DNA from: Paenibacillus azoreducens
GTDB taxonomy: Bacteria > Bacillota > Bacilli > Paenibacillales > Paenibacillaceae
Assembly: GCF_021654775.1 (NCBI RefSeq)
Contig: NZ_AP025343.1
Location: forward strand, 1,116,001-1,180,000
Length of the DNA: 64,000 nt
Direction of reading: 5' to 3'
The translations under genes and the position numbers were made by a program. The notes under the pieces were generated by a model that was not told the DNA's origin, made no database searches, and saw only the letters and a list, made by a program, of their open reading frames with translations. Of this stretch, positions 40,671 through 50,109 are shown one piece after another. Numbering within the stretch: position 1 is the first letter of the stretch; every line of letters begins with the position of its first letter.

Positions 40671-41870
40671 GTGGTGAAGCAAATCGTGATCGGTCGGGGG
40701 AAAACCGGGAATACGAAATTTATGAAGCAGATGAATCGGGAAGGCATATTGCACCAGCTGCGGCAGGAGCCCCGCTTGTCACGGGCCGAACTGGCAGCAA
40801 AAACCAAACTTAGCCGTCCCTGCGTCTCGGCGCTGGTCGAAGAGATGATTGGGGAAGGGCTGATTAGAGAGGTTGGCACAGGAGAATCCAGAGGGGGACG
40901 CAAACCAATCCTGCTTGAATACAATGTGCAGGCATATGCTGTTATAGGAGCCGTTTTTGAGGGAAGCGAGCTCGAAATGGCGGTGGCCGATATGAAAGGC
41001 GAACTGATCGCACAAGTGCATACCCGTTTGAACCAGCCGGTCGATGGGGAATCAGCGCTGCAAGCGCTCGAAGTTACCCTTGCGCGTCTGCTTGATGCAA
41101 GCGGCATTGAGCGCGACCGGGTGATCGGTATCGGCGTCGGCCTGCCGGGCATTACGCAGCGCTTGAGCGGTACCGTGAGCTATGCCCCAAGTACGGGCTG
41201 GATGGATCTTCCCGTAGGCAAGGAAATCGAAGAACGCCTTCACTTGCCGGTCGTGCTGGATAACGACGTCAACATGATGACGCAGGGGGAATTTTTCGGC
41301 GGGTCCGGGTCCGGCGTGTCCAGTCTGGTGTACATGTATGTCGGAACCGGGATCGGGGCAGGCATTATCATTGACAAGCAGCTGTACCGGGGAAGCAGGG
41401 AAGCCTCCGGGGAAATCGGCTATATGCGGATCGGCGATTCGCCTGAACGGCGGAAGGACGAATTCGGCGTGTTTGAGAAAAATTTCTCGGTTGCCGGCAT
41501 CCATGGGAAGGCGAAGGCGCTCGGTCTTCATGTGGATCCGGAAGCGAGCATTCTCAAGCAGTTGATCAAGCTGGGCGAGGAAGGCCATCCGCAAGCGGAG
41601 ATGCTGCTGAATGAGGTGTATCACGGCTGGGCATCGGGGATTGCCAATACGGTCAGCGTACTTGATCCCGAGATGCTTGTCTTGAGCGGCGAAATGGTGC
41701 ATCTGAACGAAGCGGGACTGAACCGGATCCGCGAGCTGTTATTCGATTGGGTGCCTGTGGTGCCGGAAATCCGTCTGGCCGAGCTGCGCGAACGCGCGGG
41801 TTTGCTAGGGGCGGTGCACAGTGTGTTGGAAGCGCATTCTTCTGCGGCAATGGGGGCTGGAAGGAGATAA
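40671..41870 (+). CDS. ROK-family regulator/kinase
   Basis: A 399-residue protein with an N-terminal winged helix (REGILHQLRQEPRLSRAELA, AKTKLSRPCVSALVEEM) and a ROK sugar-kinase-like domain (GIGVGLPGITQRL, VLDNDVNMMTQGEFF, YVGTGIGAGIIID). The canonical ROK zinc motif C-x-C-G-x-x-G-C-x-E is not present; EIGYMRIGD occupies its place, so it is likely a pure repressor that senses a sugar. GTG codons at 40671 and 40686 are both possible starts. It heads the ABC transporter/deacetylase block and is its likely regulator. Confidence 0.85.
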   Translation: MVKQIVIGRGKTGNTKFMKQMNREGILHQLRQEPRLSRAELAAKTKLSRPCVSALVEEMIGEGLIREVGTGESRGGRKPILLEYNVQAYAVIGAVFEGSELEMAVADMKGELIAQVHTRLNQPVDGESALQALEVTLARLLDASGIERDRVIGIGVGLPGITQRLSGTVSYAPSTGWMDLPVGKEIEERLHLPVVLDNDVNMMTQGEFFGGSGSGVSSLVYMYVGTGIGAGIIIDKQLYRGSREASGEIGYMRIGDSPERRKDEFGVFEKNFSVAGIHGKAKALGLHVDPEASILKQLIKLGEEGHPQAEMLLNEVYHGWASGIANTVSVLDPEMLVLSGEMVHLNEAGLNRIRELLFDWVPVVPEIRLAELRERAGLLGAVHSVLEAHSSAAMGAGRR

Positions 41871-41988
41871 TCAAGAAATTTGGGGGCAACAGCGATCGGA
41901 AGAAAGATCCGGACCCATAGCGGTCAACTCGCATCATATCAACAACTAGTTTCAGTATTGAACTTTAAAAACAGGGGGAATCAGAAAG

Positions 41989-43074
41989 ATGAAAAAGAAA
42001 TGGTTGAAACTCGGCATGTTTGGGGTGGCGCTGGCGATGACGGTCGGCCTGACGGCTTGCGGCGGAGGAGAAAAGGAACAACAACCGGCAGCCTCCGGTG
42101 GAGACGGCGGGAAAAAAGGATCGCAGAAGCTGGTCATCTACACCGCCCGCGACAAAAATGTCGTCGAGCAGATCTTGCCGAAGTTCAAGGAGCTTAACCC
42201 GGATATCGATGTCGAAGTGATGACGATGGGCGCCCAGCAGATCATGGAGCGGGTGCGCGGCGAGAAAGCGAATCCGCAGGCCGACTTCTGGTGGGGCGGA
42301 ACGCAATCCTCTTTTATTACGGCGGCGAATGAAGGATTGCTGGAATCGTATAAACCAAGCTATGCGGACAGCGTGCCGGCTGAATACAAAGACGCTCAGG
42401 ACCGCTGGTACGGCGAGATGCTGCTGCCCGAGGTGATCATGTACAACTCCGAGGCAATTAAAGAAGCGGATGCGCCGAAGGATTGGGACGATCTGCTCGA
42501 CCCGAAATGGAAGGATAAAATTTTGATCCGGGGCGTCATGGCATCCGGGACGATGAGAACGATCTATGACGCGATGATTTACCGCCAAGACCCTGCAAAT
42601 CCGGAGAAAGGTTATGAATGGCTCAAAAAGCTCGATGCGAACACCAAAGAATACACCCAGGATCCAACCCAACTTTACTTGAAGCTGGCCCGGCAGGAAG
42701 GAATTTTGTCGCTCTGGAATCTGCAGGACATTTTGCTCCAGAAGGAACTGCAGAAACAGCCGTTTGACTACATCTACCCGGCAAGCGGAGCGCCGATTCT
42801 GGTGGATGGGGTCGGTATCGTAAAAGGCGCCAAAAACATGGACGCCGCCAAGAAGTTCTTTGATTTTATTTTTGATAAAGACCAGCTGAAGGAGAAGGCG
42901 GATAAATTGTTCCAGATTCCAACCCGGACCGATATCGACAAAAACGAGTTCCCGGACTGGTACAAGAAACTGGACACCAAACAGCTTGATCTGGACTGGA
43001 TGGTTCTTGCGGATAAAGAGAAGGAATGGATGCAATATTGGGATGAAAATATCAAAGGCAAAGGCGGAAAGTAG
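41989..43074 (+). CDS. ABC transporter substrate-binding lipoprotein (AfuA/FbpA class)
   Basis: A 361-residue lipoprotein. Signal sequence MKKKWLKLGMFGVALAMTVG is followed by the lipobox LTAC with Cys near residue 24, then a Gly-rich linker. The body (KLVIYTARDKNVVEQILPKF, WWGGTQSSFI, DWDDLLDPKWKDKILI, PASGAPILVDGVGIVKGAKN) belongs to the family that includes FbpA/AfuA iron and sugar-phosphate binders and the 2-aminoethylphosphonate binder. The iron-binding double Tyr is not evident, so a non-iron ligand is likely. It sits 118 bases after the ROK gene. Confidence 0.85.
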   Translation: MKKKWLKLGMFGVALAMTVGLTACGGGEKEQQPAASGGDGGKKGSQKLVIYTARDKNVVEQILPKFKELNPDIDVEVMTMGAQQIMERVRGEKANPQADFWWGGTQSSFITAANEGLLESYKPSYADSVPAEYKDAQDRWYGEMLLPEVIMYNSEAIKEADAPKDWDDLLDPKWKDKILIRGVMASGTMRTIYDAMIYRQDPANPEKGYEWLKKLDANTKEYTQDPTQLYLKLARQEGILSLWNLQDILLQKELQKQPFDYIYPASGAPILVDGVGIVKGAKNMDAAKKFFDFIFDKDQLKEKADKLFQIPTRTDIDKNEFPDWYKKLDTKQLDLDWMVLADKEKEWMQYWDENIKGKGGK

Positions 43075-43546
43075 AATCCGTACAGTCATTGGTTTGGGCT
43101 CATATAGCTTGAACGAGGCTGGTAAAGATGGCAAAGCTGGCGGGGGCAACCCCGCCCGGCCATCCAGCTATATAAGTTGAATAATGAAAAGGGACAAGGG
43201 ATAGGCGAGAGGGTTCAATATTTTAAAGTAGATCAGTTTTAGAATATTAAACCTGGGAGAAATGATTCTGAAGAAGCTGAAAGCTTTTTGGAAAAAAGCT
43301 GCTTCGGAAGCGTATGCTGCGTTCGCCTAAAAGCTTTCCGTAGGAAAGCTAGCATCGAAAGCATTTGCTTTGTGAGCGGATTTTGACAATGAATGAGTTA
43401 AATCAAAGAAATCTGGGAGCGGGCAGCGATCGAAAGAACATTTCACCCGGCTCCCTTCATCCGTGCAAACATTGGTTCAACTTATATAGCTTGAAAAAAC
43501 AATCATACATGCATCTTAAAGAGAATGACTTGAAGGAGGATTCATT
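43075..43546. other. Intergenic stretch inside the ABC operon
   Basis: No gene is seen. It contains several GC-rich inverted repeats and, at 43439-43495, a segment (TTTCACCCGG ... TTGGTTCAACTTATATAG) that recurs at 52685-52743. A hairpin here could reduce ATPase/permease mRNA relative to that of the binding protein. Confidence 0.4.
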
Positions 43547-44629
43547 ATGATCGGAGTCACGCTGGATCGCGTCAGCAAAAAATTTGACGGGGCCAGAGGT
43601 GTGGAGAATGTTGACGTACATATCAAGCCAGGCGAGTTTTTTACTTTTCTTGGTCCGAGCGGCTGCGGCAAAACGACCACTTTGCGCATGATCGCCGGAT
43701 TTTATTACCCAAGCGATGGAAGAATCCTGTTTGGCGAGCATAACGTCACCAACATGCCGCCCAATAAACGCAATACGGGAATGGTGTTCCAGAACTATGC
43801 TTTGTTTCCGCACATGACCGTGTTTGAGAATATTGCCTTCGGTCTCCAAGTCCGTAAACAAGGAAAGGCGGAAATTCATGACAAAGTGACGCGTGCCCAA
43901 AAGCTTGTGCATCTGGACGGCTACGGGCAGCGCCGCATCGACCAATTGTCGGGCGGACAGCAGCAGCGGGTAGCGCTGGCGCGAGCTTTGGTGATCGAAC
44001 CGAATATTCTCCTGCTCGATGAGCCTTTGTCCAATCTCGATGCCAAGCTGCGCGAAGAAACAAGGCAGGAAATCAAAAGGCTTCAGCTTGAGCTCGGCAT
44101 CACGACGATCTACGTTACGCATGATCAATCGGAAGCGATGTCGATGTCGGACCGCATTATGGTCATGAAGGATGGCGTCGTGCAGCAGATCGGTGCCCCG
44201 CATGAAATTTACAACCGGCCGGTCAACCGTTTTGTCGCTTCGTTTATCGGCGAGTCCAATCTGTGGGAAGGAACGGTGGAACGCCTGGAAGGCGGGATGG
44301 TGGACGTTCGTCTAACGCCTGATTTACTGCTGACGGGCCTTGCCGAAAACGCTTCGCCTGAATGCAAGCTGGCGGTCGGGCAGAAGGTAACGCTATCGGT
44401 ACGGCCCGAAGCGATCCGGGAAGCCAACCTGTCTGAACGCGGTGAGGCGAACACAATGGCGGTCAAAGTGCTGCTGTCGGAGTTCACTGGCATCAGCGTG
44501 AATTATATCGCGCAAGCCGGACCGCTATCCGTGAAGGCGATGTTCGTCGGACAGGGGCATCAGATGCGGAACCGGGATGAAGAGGTATGGTTTAGCGTGG
44601 CTCGGGACAGCATTTATTTTTTGGGATAA
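43547..44629 (+). CDS. ABC transporter ATP-binding protein
   Basis: A 360-residue ATPase with Walker A GPSGCGKTT, Q-loop MVFQNYALFPHM, signature LSGGQQQR, Walker B ILLLDEPLSNLD and H-loop YVTHDQSEAMS. A C-terminal TOBE_2 domain starts at about residue 275, as in PotA/UgpC/FbpC-class importers. It energises the permease encoded 17 bases downstream. AAGGAGG precedes the ATG. Confidence 0.93.
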   Translation: MIGVTLDRVSKKFDGARGVENVDVHIKPGEFFTFLGPSGCGKTTTLRMIAGFYYPSDGRILFGEHNVTNMPPNKRNTGMVFQNYALFPHMTVFENIAFGLQVRKQGKAEIHDKVTRAQKLVHLDGYGQRRIDQLSGGQQQRVALARALVIEPNILLLDEPLSNLDAKLREETRQEIKRLQLELGITTIYVTHDQSEAMSMSDRIMVMKDGVVQQIGAPHEIYNRPVNRFVASFIGESNLWEGTVERLEGGMVDVRLTPDLLLTGLAENASPECKLAVGQKVTLSVRPEAIREANLSERGEANTMAVKVLLSEFTGISVNYIAQAGPLSVKAMFVGQGHQMRNRDEEVWFSVARDSIYFLG

Positions 44630-44646
44630 GGGGGTGAGCCGAAGCG

Positions 44647-46389
44647 ATGAATAAACCAGAGCCTCAATTGACACCGCCGATCATTCGTCCGAGCAGCCGT
44701 TGGAATTCGGTGACGACCTCGCCGCATTTTGTGTATGTATTGATTGCGCCGTTATTTCTGATTCTTTTGGCGTATGTGATCTATCCGTTTTTCCAGACAT
44801 TCCTGCAAAGCATTAAAATGGATGGCAGCTTTTCGCTCCAAAACTACTCGCGTTTTTTTAGCCTTGAGCACACGGCCAATTTGGAGGCGCTTTGGACGAG
44901 CGTGTATATCTCGGTGCTAAGCGTGATCACCTGCGGCATCGTGGGGGTAGGAATGGCGTTCCTGCTGGAAAGATACGAGTTCCCGGGACGCAAGCTGCTT
45001 TCGGTGCTCGTACTCGTGCCGATGGCTCTGCCGCCGCTGATCGGGGTGCTCTCTTTTGAGTTTTTGTATGGTTCGAGCGGTATTATTCCGCGGGGATTGC
45101 AGCATTTGTTTCATTTGGAAAAGCCGCCTTTTACCCTAAAGGGCATCTGGGGCGTGCTTGTCGTCCATACGTTTACGATGTACACCTATTTTTATATGAC
45201 GGCATCTTCGGCGATCAAGGGACTTGATCCGTCACTTGAGGAAGCCGCGGCCAACCTGGGAGCGAACCGGTTCACGATCTGGCGCCGGGTGATTCTGCCG
45301 ATGCTGACGCCGGCGATCGTTGCGGCATCGCTGCTCGTCTTTATGATTTCGATGGCGTCGTATACCGCGCCGCTGATTTTCGGAATCGAACGGACGATGA
45401 CGATGCAGATTTACCTGTCGCGTACCAACGGCGACCTGGATATGGCTGCGACGCAATCGACGCTGCTGTCGGTCGTGTCCATCCTGTTCCTCATTTTGAT
45501 GAGATGGTATCAGGGCGCCCGGAATTACCAAAACATGAGCAAAGGCGTCAGCGTTCATCGGACCGAAGTGAAAAGCAAAGCCGGCAGAAACACCGCGATG
45601 GTGTTGTCCTTCCTCGGGGTGCTGGTGCTTATGCTGCCGATTCTCGTCATCATCCTGCTGGCTTTTTCGGAAGACGGGAAGTGGACGACCCAGGTCCTGC
45701 CGCCGTCTTACACGCTGGATCATTTCAAAGATTTGTTCACCGACAGCAAAACATGGCGTCCCATCGCGAACAGCTTTAAGATCAGCATCGCGGCAACGAT
45801 CGGCAATCTTCTGTTCGGGGTCGCTGCGGCATACGCCATCGTACGCATGAAATTCAAAGGGAAGACACTGCTCGATATTCTGATCATGCTGCCTTGGGCG
45901 CTTCCGGGCACGGTCGTTGCCGTCAACCTGATTACGGCATTCAGCGAGCCGAATGCGTTCTCTTTCGGCCAGGTGCTGATCGGCAGCTTTTGGATTTTGC
46001 CGCTCGCCTATTTTGTGCGGCATCTGCCGTTGATCTTCCGCTCGACTTCGTCGACGCTGATGCAAACCGACCGCTCAGTGGAGGAAGCGGCCCGCAATCT
46101 GGGTGCATCCTGGTGGTATACATTCCGCCGCGTCGTATTCCCGATGGCGCTGAGCGGCATTCTTGCCGGCACTTTGCTGGCGCTGGTGGAAGGGATCGGC
46201 GAATTTGTCGCCTCGATTCTGCTGTATACGAACAAGACGACACCGATCTCCGTCGAGATCTTCCAGCGGATGTATGCATTCGAGTTCGGCACCGCATGCG
46301 CTTACGGCGTGCTGCAAATCGTGATGATCATTTTCGTTCTTTATGTTTCCCGCAAGCTGACCGGCGGCAATGCCGGATCCGCCATTTGA
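44647..46389 (+). CDS. ABC transporter permease, two fused MetI domains
   Basis: A 580-residue membrane protein with twelve or so spans formed by two tandem permease halves. Each half has the EAA loop: LEEAAANLGANRFTIWRRVI in the first and VEEAARNLGASWWYTFRRVV in the second. This fused arrangement is that of FbpB/AfuB-type importers and of phosphonate importers. GGGGGTGA precedes the ATG. It forms one importer with the two genes upstream. Confidence 0.92.
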   Translation: MNKPEPQLTPPIIRPSSRWNSVTTSPHFVYVLIAPLFLILLAYVIYPFFQTFLQSIKMDGSFSLQNYSRFFSLEHTANLEALWTSVYISVLSVITCGIVGVGMAFLLERYEFPGRKLLSVLVLVPMALPPLIGVLSFEFLYGSSGIIPRGLQHLFHLEKPPFTLKGIWGVLVVHTFTMYTYFYMTASSAIKGLDPSLEEAAANLGANRFTIWRRVILPMLTPAIVAASLLVFMISMASYTAPLIFGIERTMTMQIYLSRTNGDLDMAATQSTLLSVVSILFLILMRWYQGARNYQNMSKGVSVHRTEVKSKAGRNTAMVLSFLGVLVLMLPILVIILLAFSEDGKWTTQVLPPSYTLDHFKDLFTDSKTWRPIANSFKISIAATIGNLLFGVAAAYAIVRMKFKGKTLLDILIMLPWALPGTVVAVNLITAFSEPNAFSFGQVLIGSFWILPLAYFVRHLPLIFRSTSSTLMQTDRSVEEAARNLGASWWYTFRRVVFPMALSGILAGTLLALVEGIGEFVASILLYTNKTTPISVEIFQRMYAFEFGTACAYGVLQIVMIIFVLYVSRKLTGGNAGSAI

Positions 46390-46547
46390 CGATAGACTTT
46401 TCCTGAGCTTAAAGCGGTAAAGACGACTTCCTTTCATTACTTGCGGATGCCCGTCTTATTCGCCCGGGCGTCCCGCGATAATGATATAGGCAGGCGCCTG
46501 CTTATGCCGGTGTTTGCCACAACAACGCTTGAAGGAGGAGATGCGAT

Positions 46548-49142
46548 TTGAGTCAATCGAGAGCAAAACGCAGGACGAAAAGGTGGGTGGCGGCTTCCGT
46601 CAGCCTGGTTCTGGCCGGAACGCTGGCTTTTCAAGCTGGTCCCCAGACAGCGGCTGCAGACAGGGGGGTGGTCGATTTATGGAAAGCGATTAAACCTCTC
46701 AGCACCATTGCAAGCGCGATGAACACGGGGGCTCACCCGGATGATGAGCACAGCGCGACACTTGCGTATCTTTCCTTGGGATTGGGTGTTGATACATACA
46801 GTGTCATAGCCAACCGGGGAGAAGGCGGGCAAAACGAAATCGGCAGCGAGCTGGGCAATGCCCTTGGTATCATCCGAACCAGAGAGCTGCAGGAAGCGTC
46901 CAAGATCACCAACGTTACCCTGGCTAACTTAAGCCAAAAGCTGGACGATCCGATCTATGATTTCGGCTTCTCCAAAAGCCCCGACGAAACGTTGGCCAAA
47001 TGGGGCGAGGACGTCGCTTATGAACGGTTGATCCGTCAAATCCGGGAGAAGCGCCCGGATGTGCTGATTCCGGCCTTCCTGAACGAACCTTCGACGCACG
47101 GTCATCACCGTGCCGTGAATGTGCTGACCGTACGGGCATTCAAGGATGCGGGAAATCCGCAGGTGTTTCCTAAGCAGCTGGAAGAAGGGCTTCAGCCATG
47201 GCAACCGAAGAAGCTGTATGTACCGGCCTCGGAAAAAGATTATGACGTCTCATTGCCGGTAAACGAATATAGTGAGCTGTACGGCGCTTCCTATTCCCAA
47301 CTGGGCGAAGAATCCCGGTATATGCATAAGAGTCAAGGGATGGGAAGACAAATTGACGAAGGTCAAGGAACAGCATATTACAAGCTGCAAGAATCGGCGG
47401 ACGGCAAGAAGGCCGGCGGTAAGCCGGAAGCGTCGCTTTTTGGCGGGATCGCCTTCACGTTCGAGGATTTGGCGCAAGAGCTTGATGCGAAAGGAAAGGA
47501 CAACAAAGTCGTCAAGCAGTTAAAAACACTGCAGGAAGACGCAAACGAAGTCATTGCCGCTTATCCATCATTTGCGAAAGTGGCCCGCGAAGTCCATGGG
47601 ATGAAAGCGGACGTAAAAACAACCGTCGAGCTGGTAAAGGCTTCGTCTTTGGAGCAAGTGGCGAAAAACGATCTGCTGCATCGGCTGGCCGTGAAGGAGA
47701 AGCAGCTCGATAAGGCAAGCCAAGAGGCAACGTCCGTCGTGGTTAAAGTGAAACCCGAGACCGGCGAGCTGATTTCAGGGCAAACCGCAAAAGTGACAGT
47801 CACCGCCTTTAACGGCGGCGAGGTGGATATCAGCAAAGTCAATTTGAAGCTGAATGTGCCGGAAGGCTGGACCGCCAAGGCAGCTGGGGCGGACAGCTTC
47901 GACAAGCTTGCCAAAAATCAGACGGTAAAAACGGAGTTTGAGGTCACCGTGCCCAAGCAGGTGGCGGACTTTAATCCATACGCCCTCCCGCTGATTTCTG
48001 CGGATATCCGGTATGAAGCGTTCGGGACGGAAGCGTCGCTGCATGCGGTTCCGGATAATGCGGTAGCGGTGCTGCCGCCGGTTGCATTGTCGCTCAGCCC
48101 GGAGGCGGCGGTTCTGAATACGCTGAAGCCGGATGATGCCGTATCGGTCAAGGTTACGGCAACGAATTATGCGCCAGGTGCGGAGAAAACCAAGATTTCA
48201 CTGAAAACGCCTGAAGGTTGGACGGTGGAACCTGCGGTGCAGGAATTGAGCTTTGCAGCCAAATACGAGACCAAGGCGGCCGAGTTTATCGTCAAGGCGC
48301 CGGCAAATGTGAAGCCGGGAAGTTATGATCTGTCGGCCATATCGAGCGACGGTACGTCAGACAGCAGCAGAACGGTGCAGGTGATCCAGTATCCGCATAT
48401 CGGCAAAACCTATTATGTCAAACCAGCCAACCTTGCCATTCAGGCGTTTGATCTGAAGGCGCCGCAAGGACTGAAGGTCGGTTATGTTTCCAGCGGTTTT
48501 GATAATATCGATCAGGTGCTGCGCCAAGTGGGCGTCAATGTGACGAATCTGGACGCCAAAACGGTTCAGTTCGGCGATCTGTCGCAGTACGATACGATCG
48601 TGCTTGGCATCCGGGCCTACGCCTTCCGTCCGGAGCTGATTCCAAGCAATCAACGTCTGCTCGATTATGTGAAAAATGGCGGCAACCTGGTTGTTCAATA
48701 CCACAAGCCGGAGGACAAATGGTCGCCGGATTTGGCCCCGTATCCGATCAAGATCGGTCAGCCGCTTATCCAGTGGCGCGTGACGGATGAAAACTCGAAG
48801 GTGACCATGTTGGCGCCGGAGCATCCGATCTTCAATACGCCAAATAAGATCACGGCAGCCGACTGGGATAACTGGATTCAAGACCGCTCCGCCTACAACC
48901 CGTCCGAATGGGGCAAGGAGTATACGGAGCTGATCTCGAACGGAGACCCTGGAGAGAAAGAATTTACCGGAACGTTCTTGACCGCTAACTACGGCAAGGG
49001 CACTTACACGTACAGCTCGCTTGTCTGGTACCGTGAAATACCAAATCTTGTACCTGGTTCGATCCGGATGTTCGTCAACATGATCAGCCTGAAGCAAAAT
49101 GGAACGGCATCAACCAGCGTGGCGGCAGCTCCGCCTAAATAA
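46548..49142 (+). CDS. Secreted multi-domain PIG-L deacetylase
   Basis: An 864-residue exported protein. The Arg/Lys-rich signal peptide (RAKRRTKRWVAASVSLVLAG, cleavage near AAA-DRG) is followed by a PIG-L/LmbE zinc deacetylase domain with GAHPDDEHSAT and HGHHRAV. Two NEW3/CARDB-like beta domains (LKLNVPEGWTAKA and ISLKTPEGWTVEP, about 400-610) come next, then a C-terminal GATase1/ThuA-like domain (LSQYDTIVLGIRAYAFRPEL, about 640-850). PIG-L enzymes remove N-acetyl groups from amino sugars. TTG start after GGAGGAG. Placed after the importer, it may trim an extracellular substrate before uptake (inference). Confidence 0.85.
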   Translation: MSQSRAKRRTKRWVAASVSLVLAGTLAFQAGPQTAAADRGVVDLWKAIKPLSTIASAMNTGAHPDDEHSATLAYLSLGLGVDTYSVIANRGEGGQNEIGSELGNALGIIRTRELQEASKITNVTLANLSQKLDDPIYDFGFSKSPDETLAKWGEDVAYERLIRQIREKRPDVLIPAFLNEPSTHGHHRAVNVLTVRAFKDAGNPQVFPKQLEEGLQPWQPKKLYVPASEKDYDVSLPVNEYSELYGASYSQLGEESRYMHKSQGMGRQIDEGQGTAYYKLQESADGKKAGGKPEASLFGGIAFTFEDLAQELDAKGKDNKVVKQLKTLQEDANEVIAAYPSFAKVAREVHGMKADVKTTVELVKASSLEQVAKNDLLHRLAVKEKQLDKASQEATSVVVKVKPETGELISGQTAKVTVTAFNGGEVDISKVNLKLNVPEGWTAKAAGADSFDKLAKNQTVKTEFEVTVPKQVADFNPYALPLISADIRYEAFGTEASLHAVPDNAVAVLPPVALSLSPEAAVLNTLKPDDAVSVKVTATNYAPGAEKTKISLKTPEGWTVEPAVQELSFAAKYETKAAEFIVKAPANVKPGSYDLSAISSDGTSDSSRTVQVIQYPHIGKTYYVKPANLAIQAFDLKAPQGLKVGYVSSGFDNIDQVLRQVGVNVTNLDAKTVQFGDLSQYDTIVLGIRAYAFRPELIPSNQRLLDYVKNGGNLVVQYHKPEDKWSPDLAPYPIKIGQPLIQWRVTDENSKVTMLAPEHPIFNTPNKITAADWDNWIQDRSAYNPSEWGKEYTELISNGDPGEKEFTGTFLTANYGKGTYTYSSLVWYREIPNLVPGSIRMFVNMISLKQNGTASTSVAAAPPK

Positions 49143-49165
49143 CACCGGAATTTGGAATCCGAGCA

Positions 49166-49352
49166 GAAAACAAGGGGATTAAAGTAGAGAGGATAAACAA
49201 GAGGGAATAAAGTAGAAGGAATGAGGAAGAGCGGATAAAGAAGGGGGGAAGGCAGAAGGAGTGAAGAAGGGCGGGTAAAGAAAAAAGAACAAAGAAGAGG
49301 AATAAAAGAAGAAGGAAGGCTGTAAAAAGGGTGGAGTGCGCGGGGGATGGGA
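49166..49352. repeat. Purine-rich degenerate repeat tract
   Basis: The plus strand is almost all A and G, with loose recurrence of GGGATAAAGTAGAAGGA-like units. Such tracts can form triplex structures. Confidence 0.6.
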
Positions 49353-49581
49353 ATCAAAATCACTTCGCTCGCGCCCTCTCCCTTCAGTCAAAACGATAGG
49401 CCCACTGCGAAGAGAAAAACGGTACATAGGATTGCCGGATCAACACTAAACTTGGTGCCTGATGAGAGGCGAAGGAGAGGGCAGGGCGGAATCGATTCTT
49501 ATGAAGCGGGAGCGTTCGCAAAAGAGCTTTCAGAAGGAAAGCTGTAGGCGTTTGGCTGTTGAGAAAGGCGATACTTGTAGC

Positions 49582-49868
49582 TCTAACGAAACTACAGAGC
49601 GCTATCGCATCAAAAACAAGAGCAAATCGAATCTAACGAACTACAGAGCGCTATCGCATCAAAAACAAGAGCAATTCGAATCTAACGAAACTACAGAGCG
49701 CTATCGCGTCAAAAACAAGAGCAAATCGAATCTAACGAAACTACAAATCGTTATTTGGGATAAATACCCGGTTTAAAGGCATTGTTTTGGTTTAATAGCG
49801 ATACCTTGTTTCGTTAGGATTTTTAATAGCCTTTTTTGGCATGATTAGCGATACCACGTTTCGTTAGA
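49582..49868. repeat. Four-armed inverted repeat, GAAAC subfamily, expanded copy 2
   Basis: Forward arms TCTAACGAAACTACAGAGCG recur at about 49583, 49633, 49681 and 49732 with a period near 50. The reverse arms GTTTCGTTAG end at about 49817 and 49867. Compared with other copies, the forward arm is amplified from two to four. Confidence 0.8.
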
Positions 49869-50109
49869 GATGTCTCCTTTTTTGTGCTTCCGCCAATCCC
49901 AAACCATGTAAGGAAGAACTATTTTAGAAGATGAACCTAGGAGAGAGCCGCTGTCGACAAATTGCTTAATACAAGAATTATTCTCAGGATTGAGCCGGGA
50001 TTTGATTGGTCAAAACGCGGCTGAACGCTGTTATCAAGGCAGACGTATGCTGAACATGATGAAGGTTCACGGTCAATCACAAGAACATTACGGAAAGGAT
50101 CTGGACAAC

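Larger units (their letters stand above)
49143..50109. other. Long intergenic stretch with purine tract and repeats
   Basis: A purine-rich, loosely repetitive tract (49166-49352) is followed by a four-armed repeat block (49582-49868). No gene is supported before the lyase gene. Confidence 0.6.

Noticed and set aside
41965..43149. 394-residue minus-strand frame over the substrate-binding protein gene
   Set aside because: It is an antisense shadow in GC-rich coding DNA. The plus frame has a signal peptide, lipobox and family motifs.
45232..46065. 277-residue minus-strand frame over the permease gene
   Set aside because: It is an antisense shadow of the fused permease, with an Arg/Gln-rich, non-protein-like composition.
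49582..49868. Regular repeats about 50 bases apart, resembling a small CRISPR array
   Set aside because: The spaces between arms are also repeated, the arms occur in both orientations, there are no cas genes, and the same element occurs at other sites.
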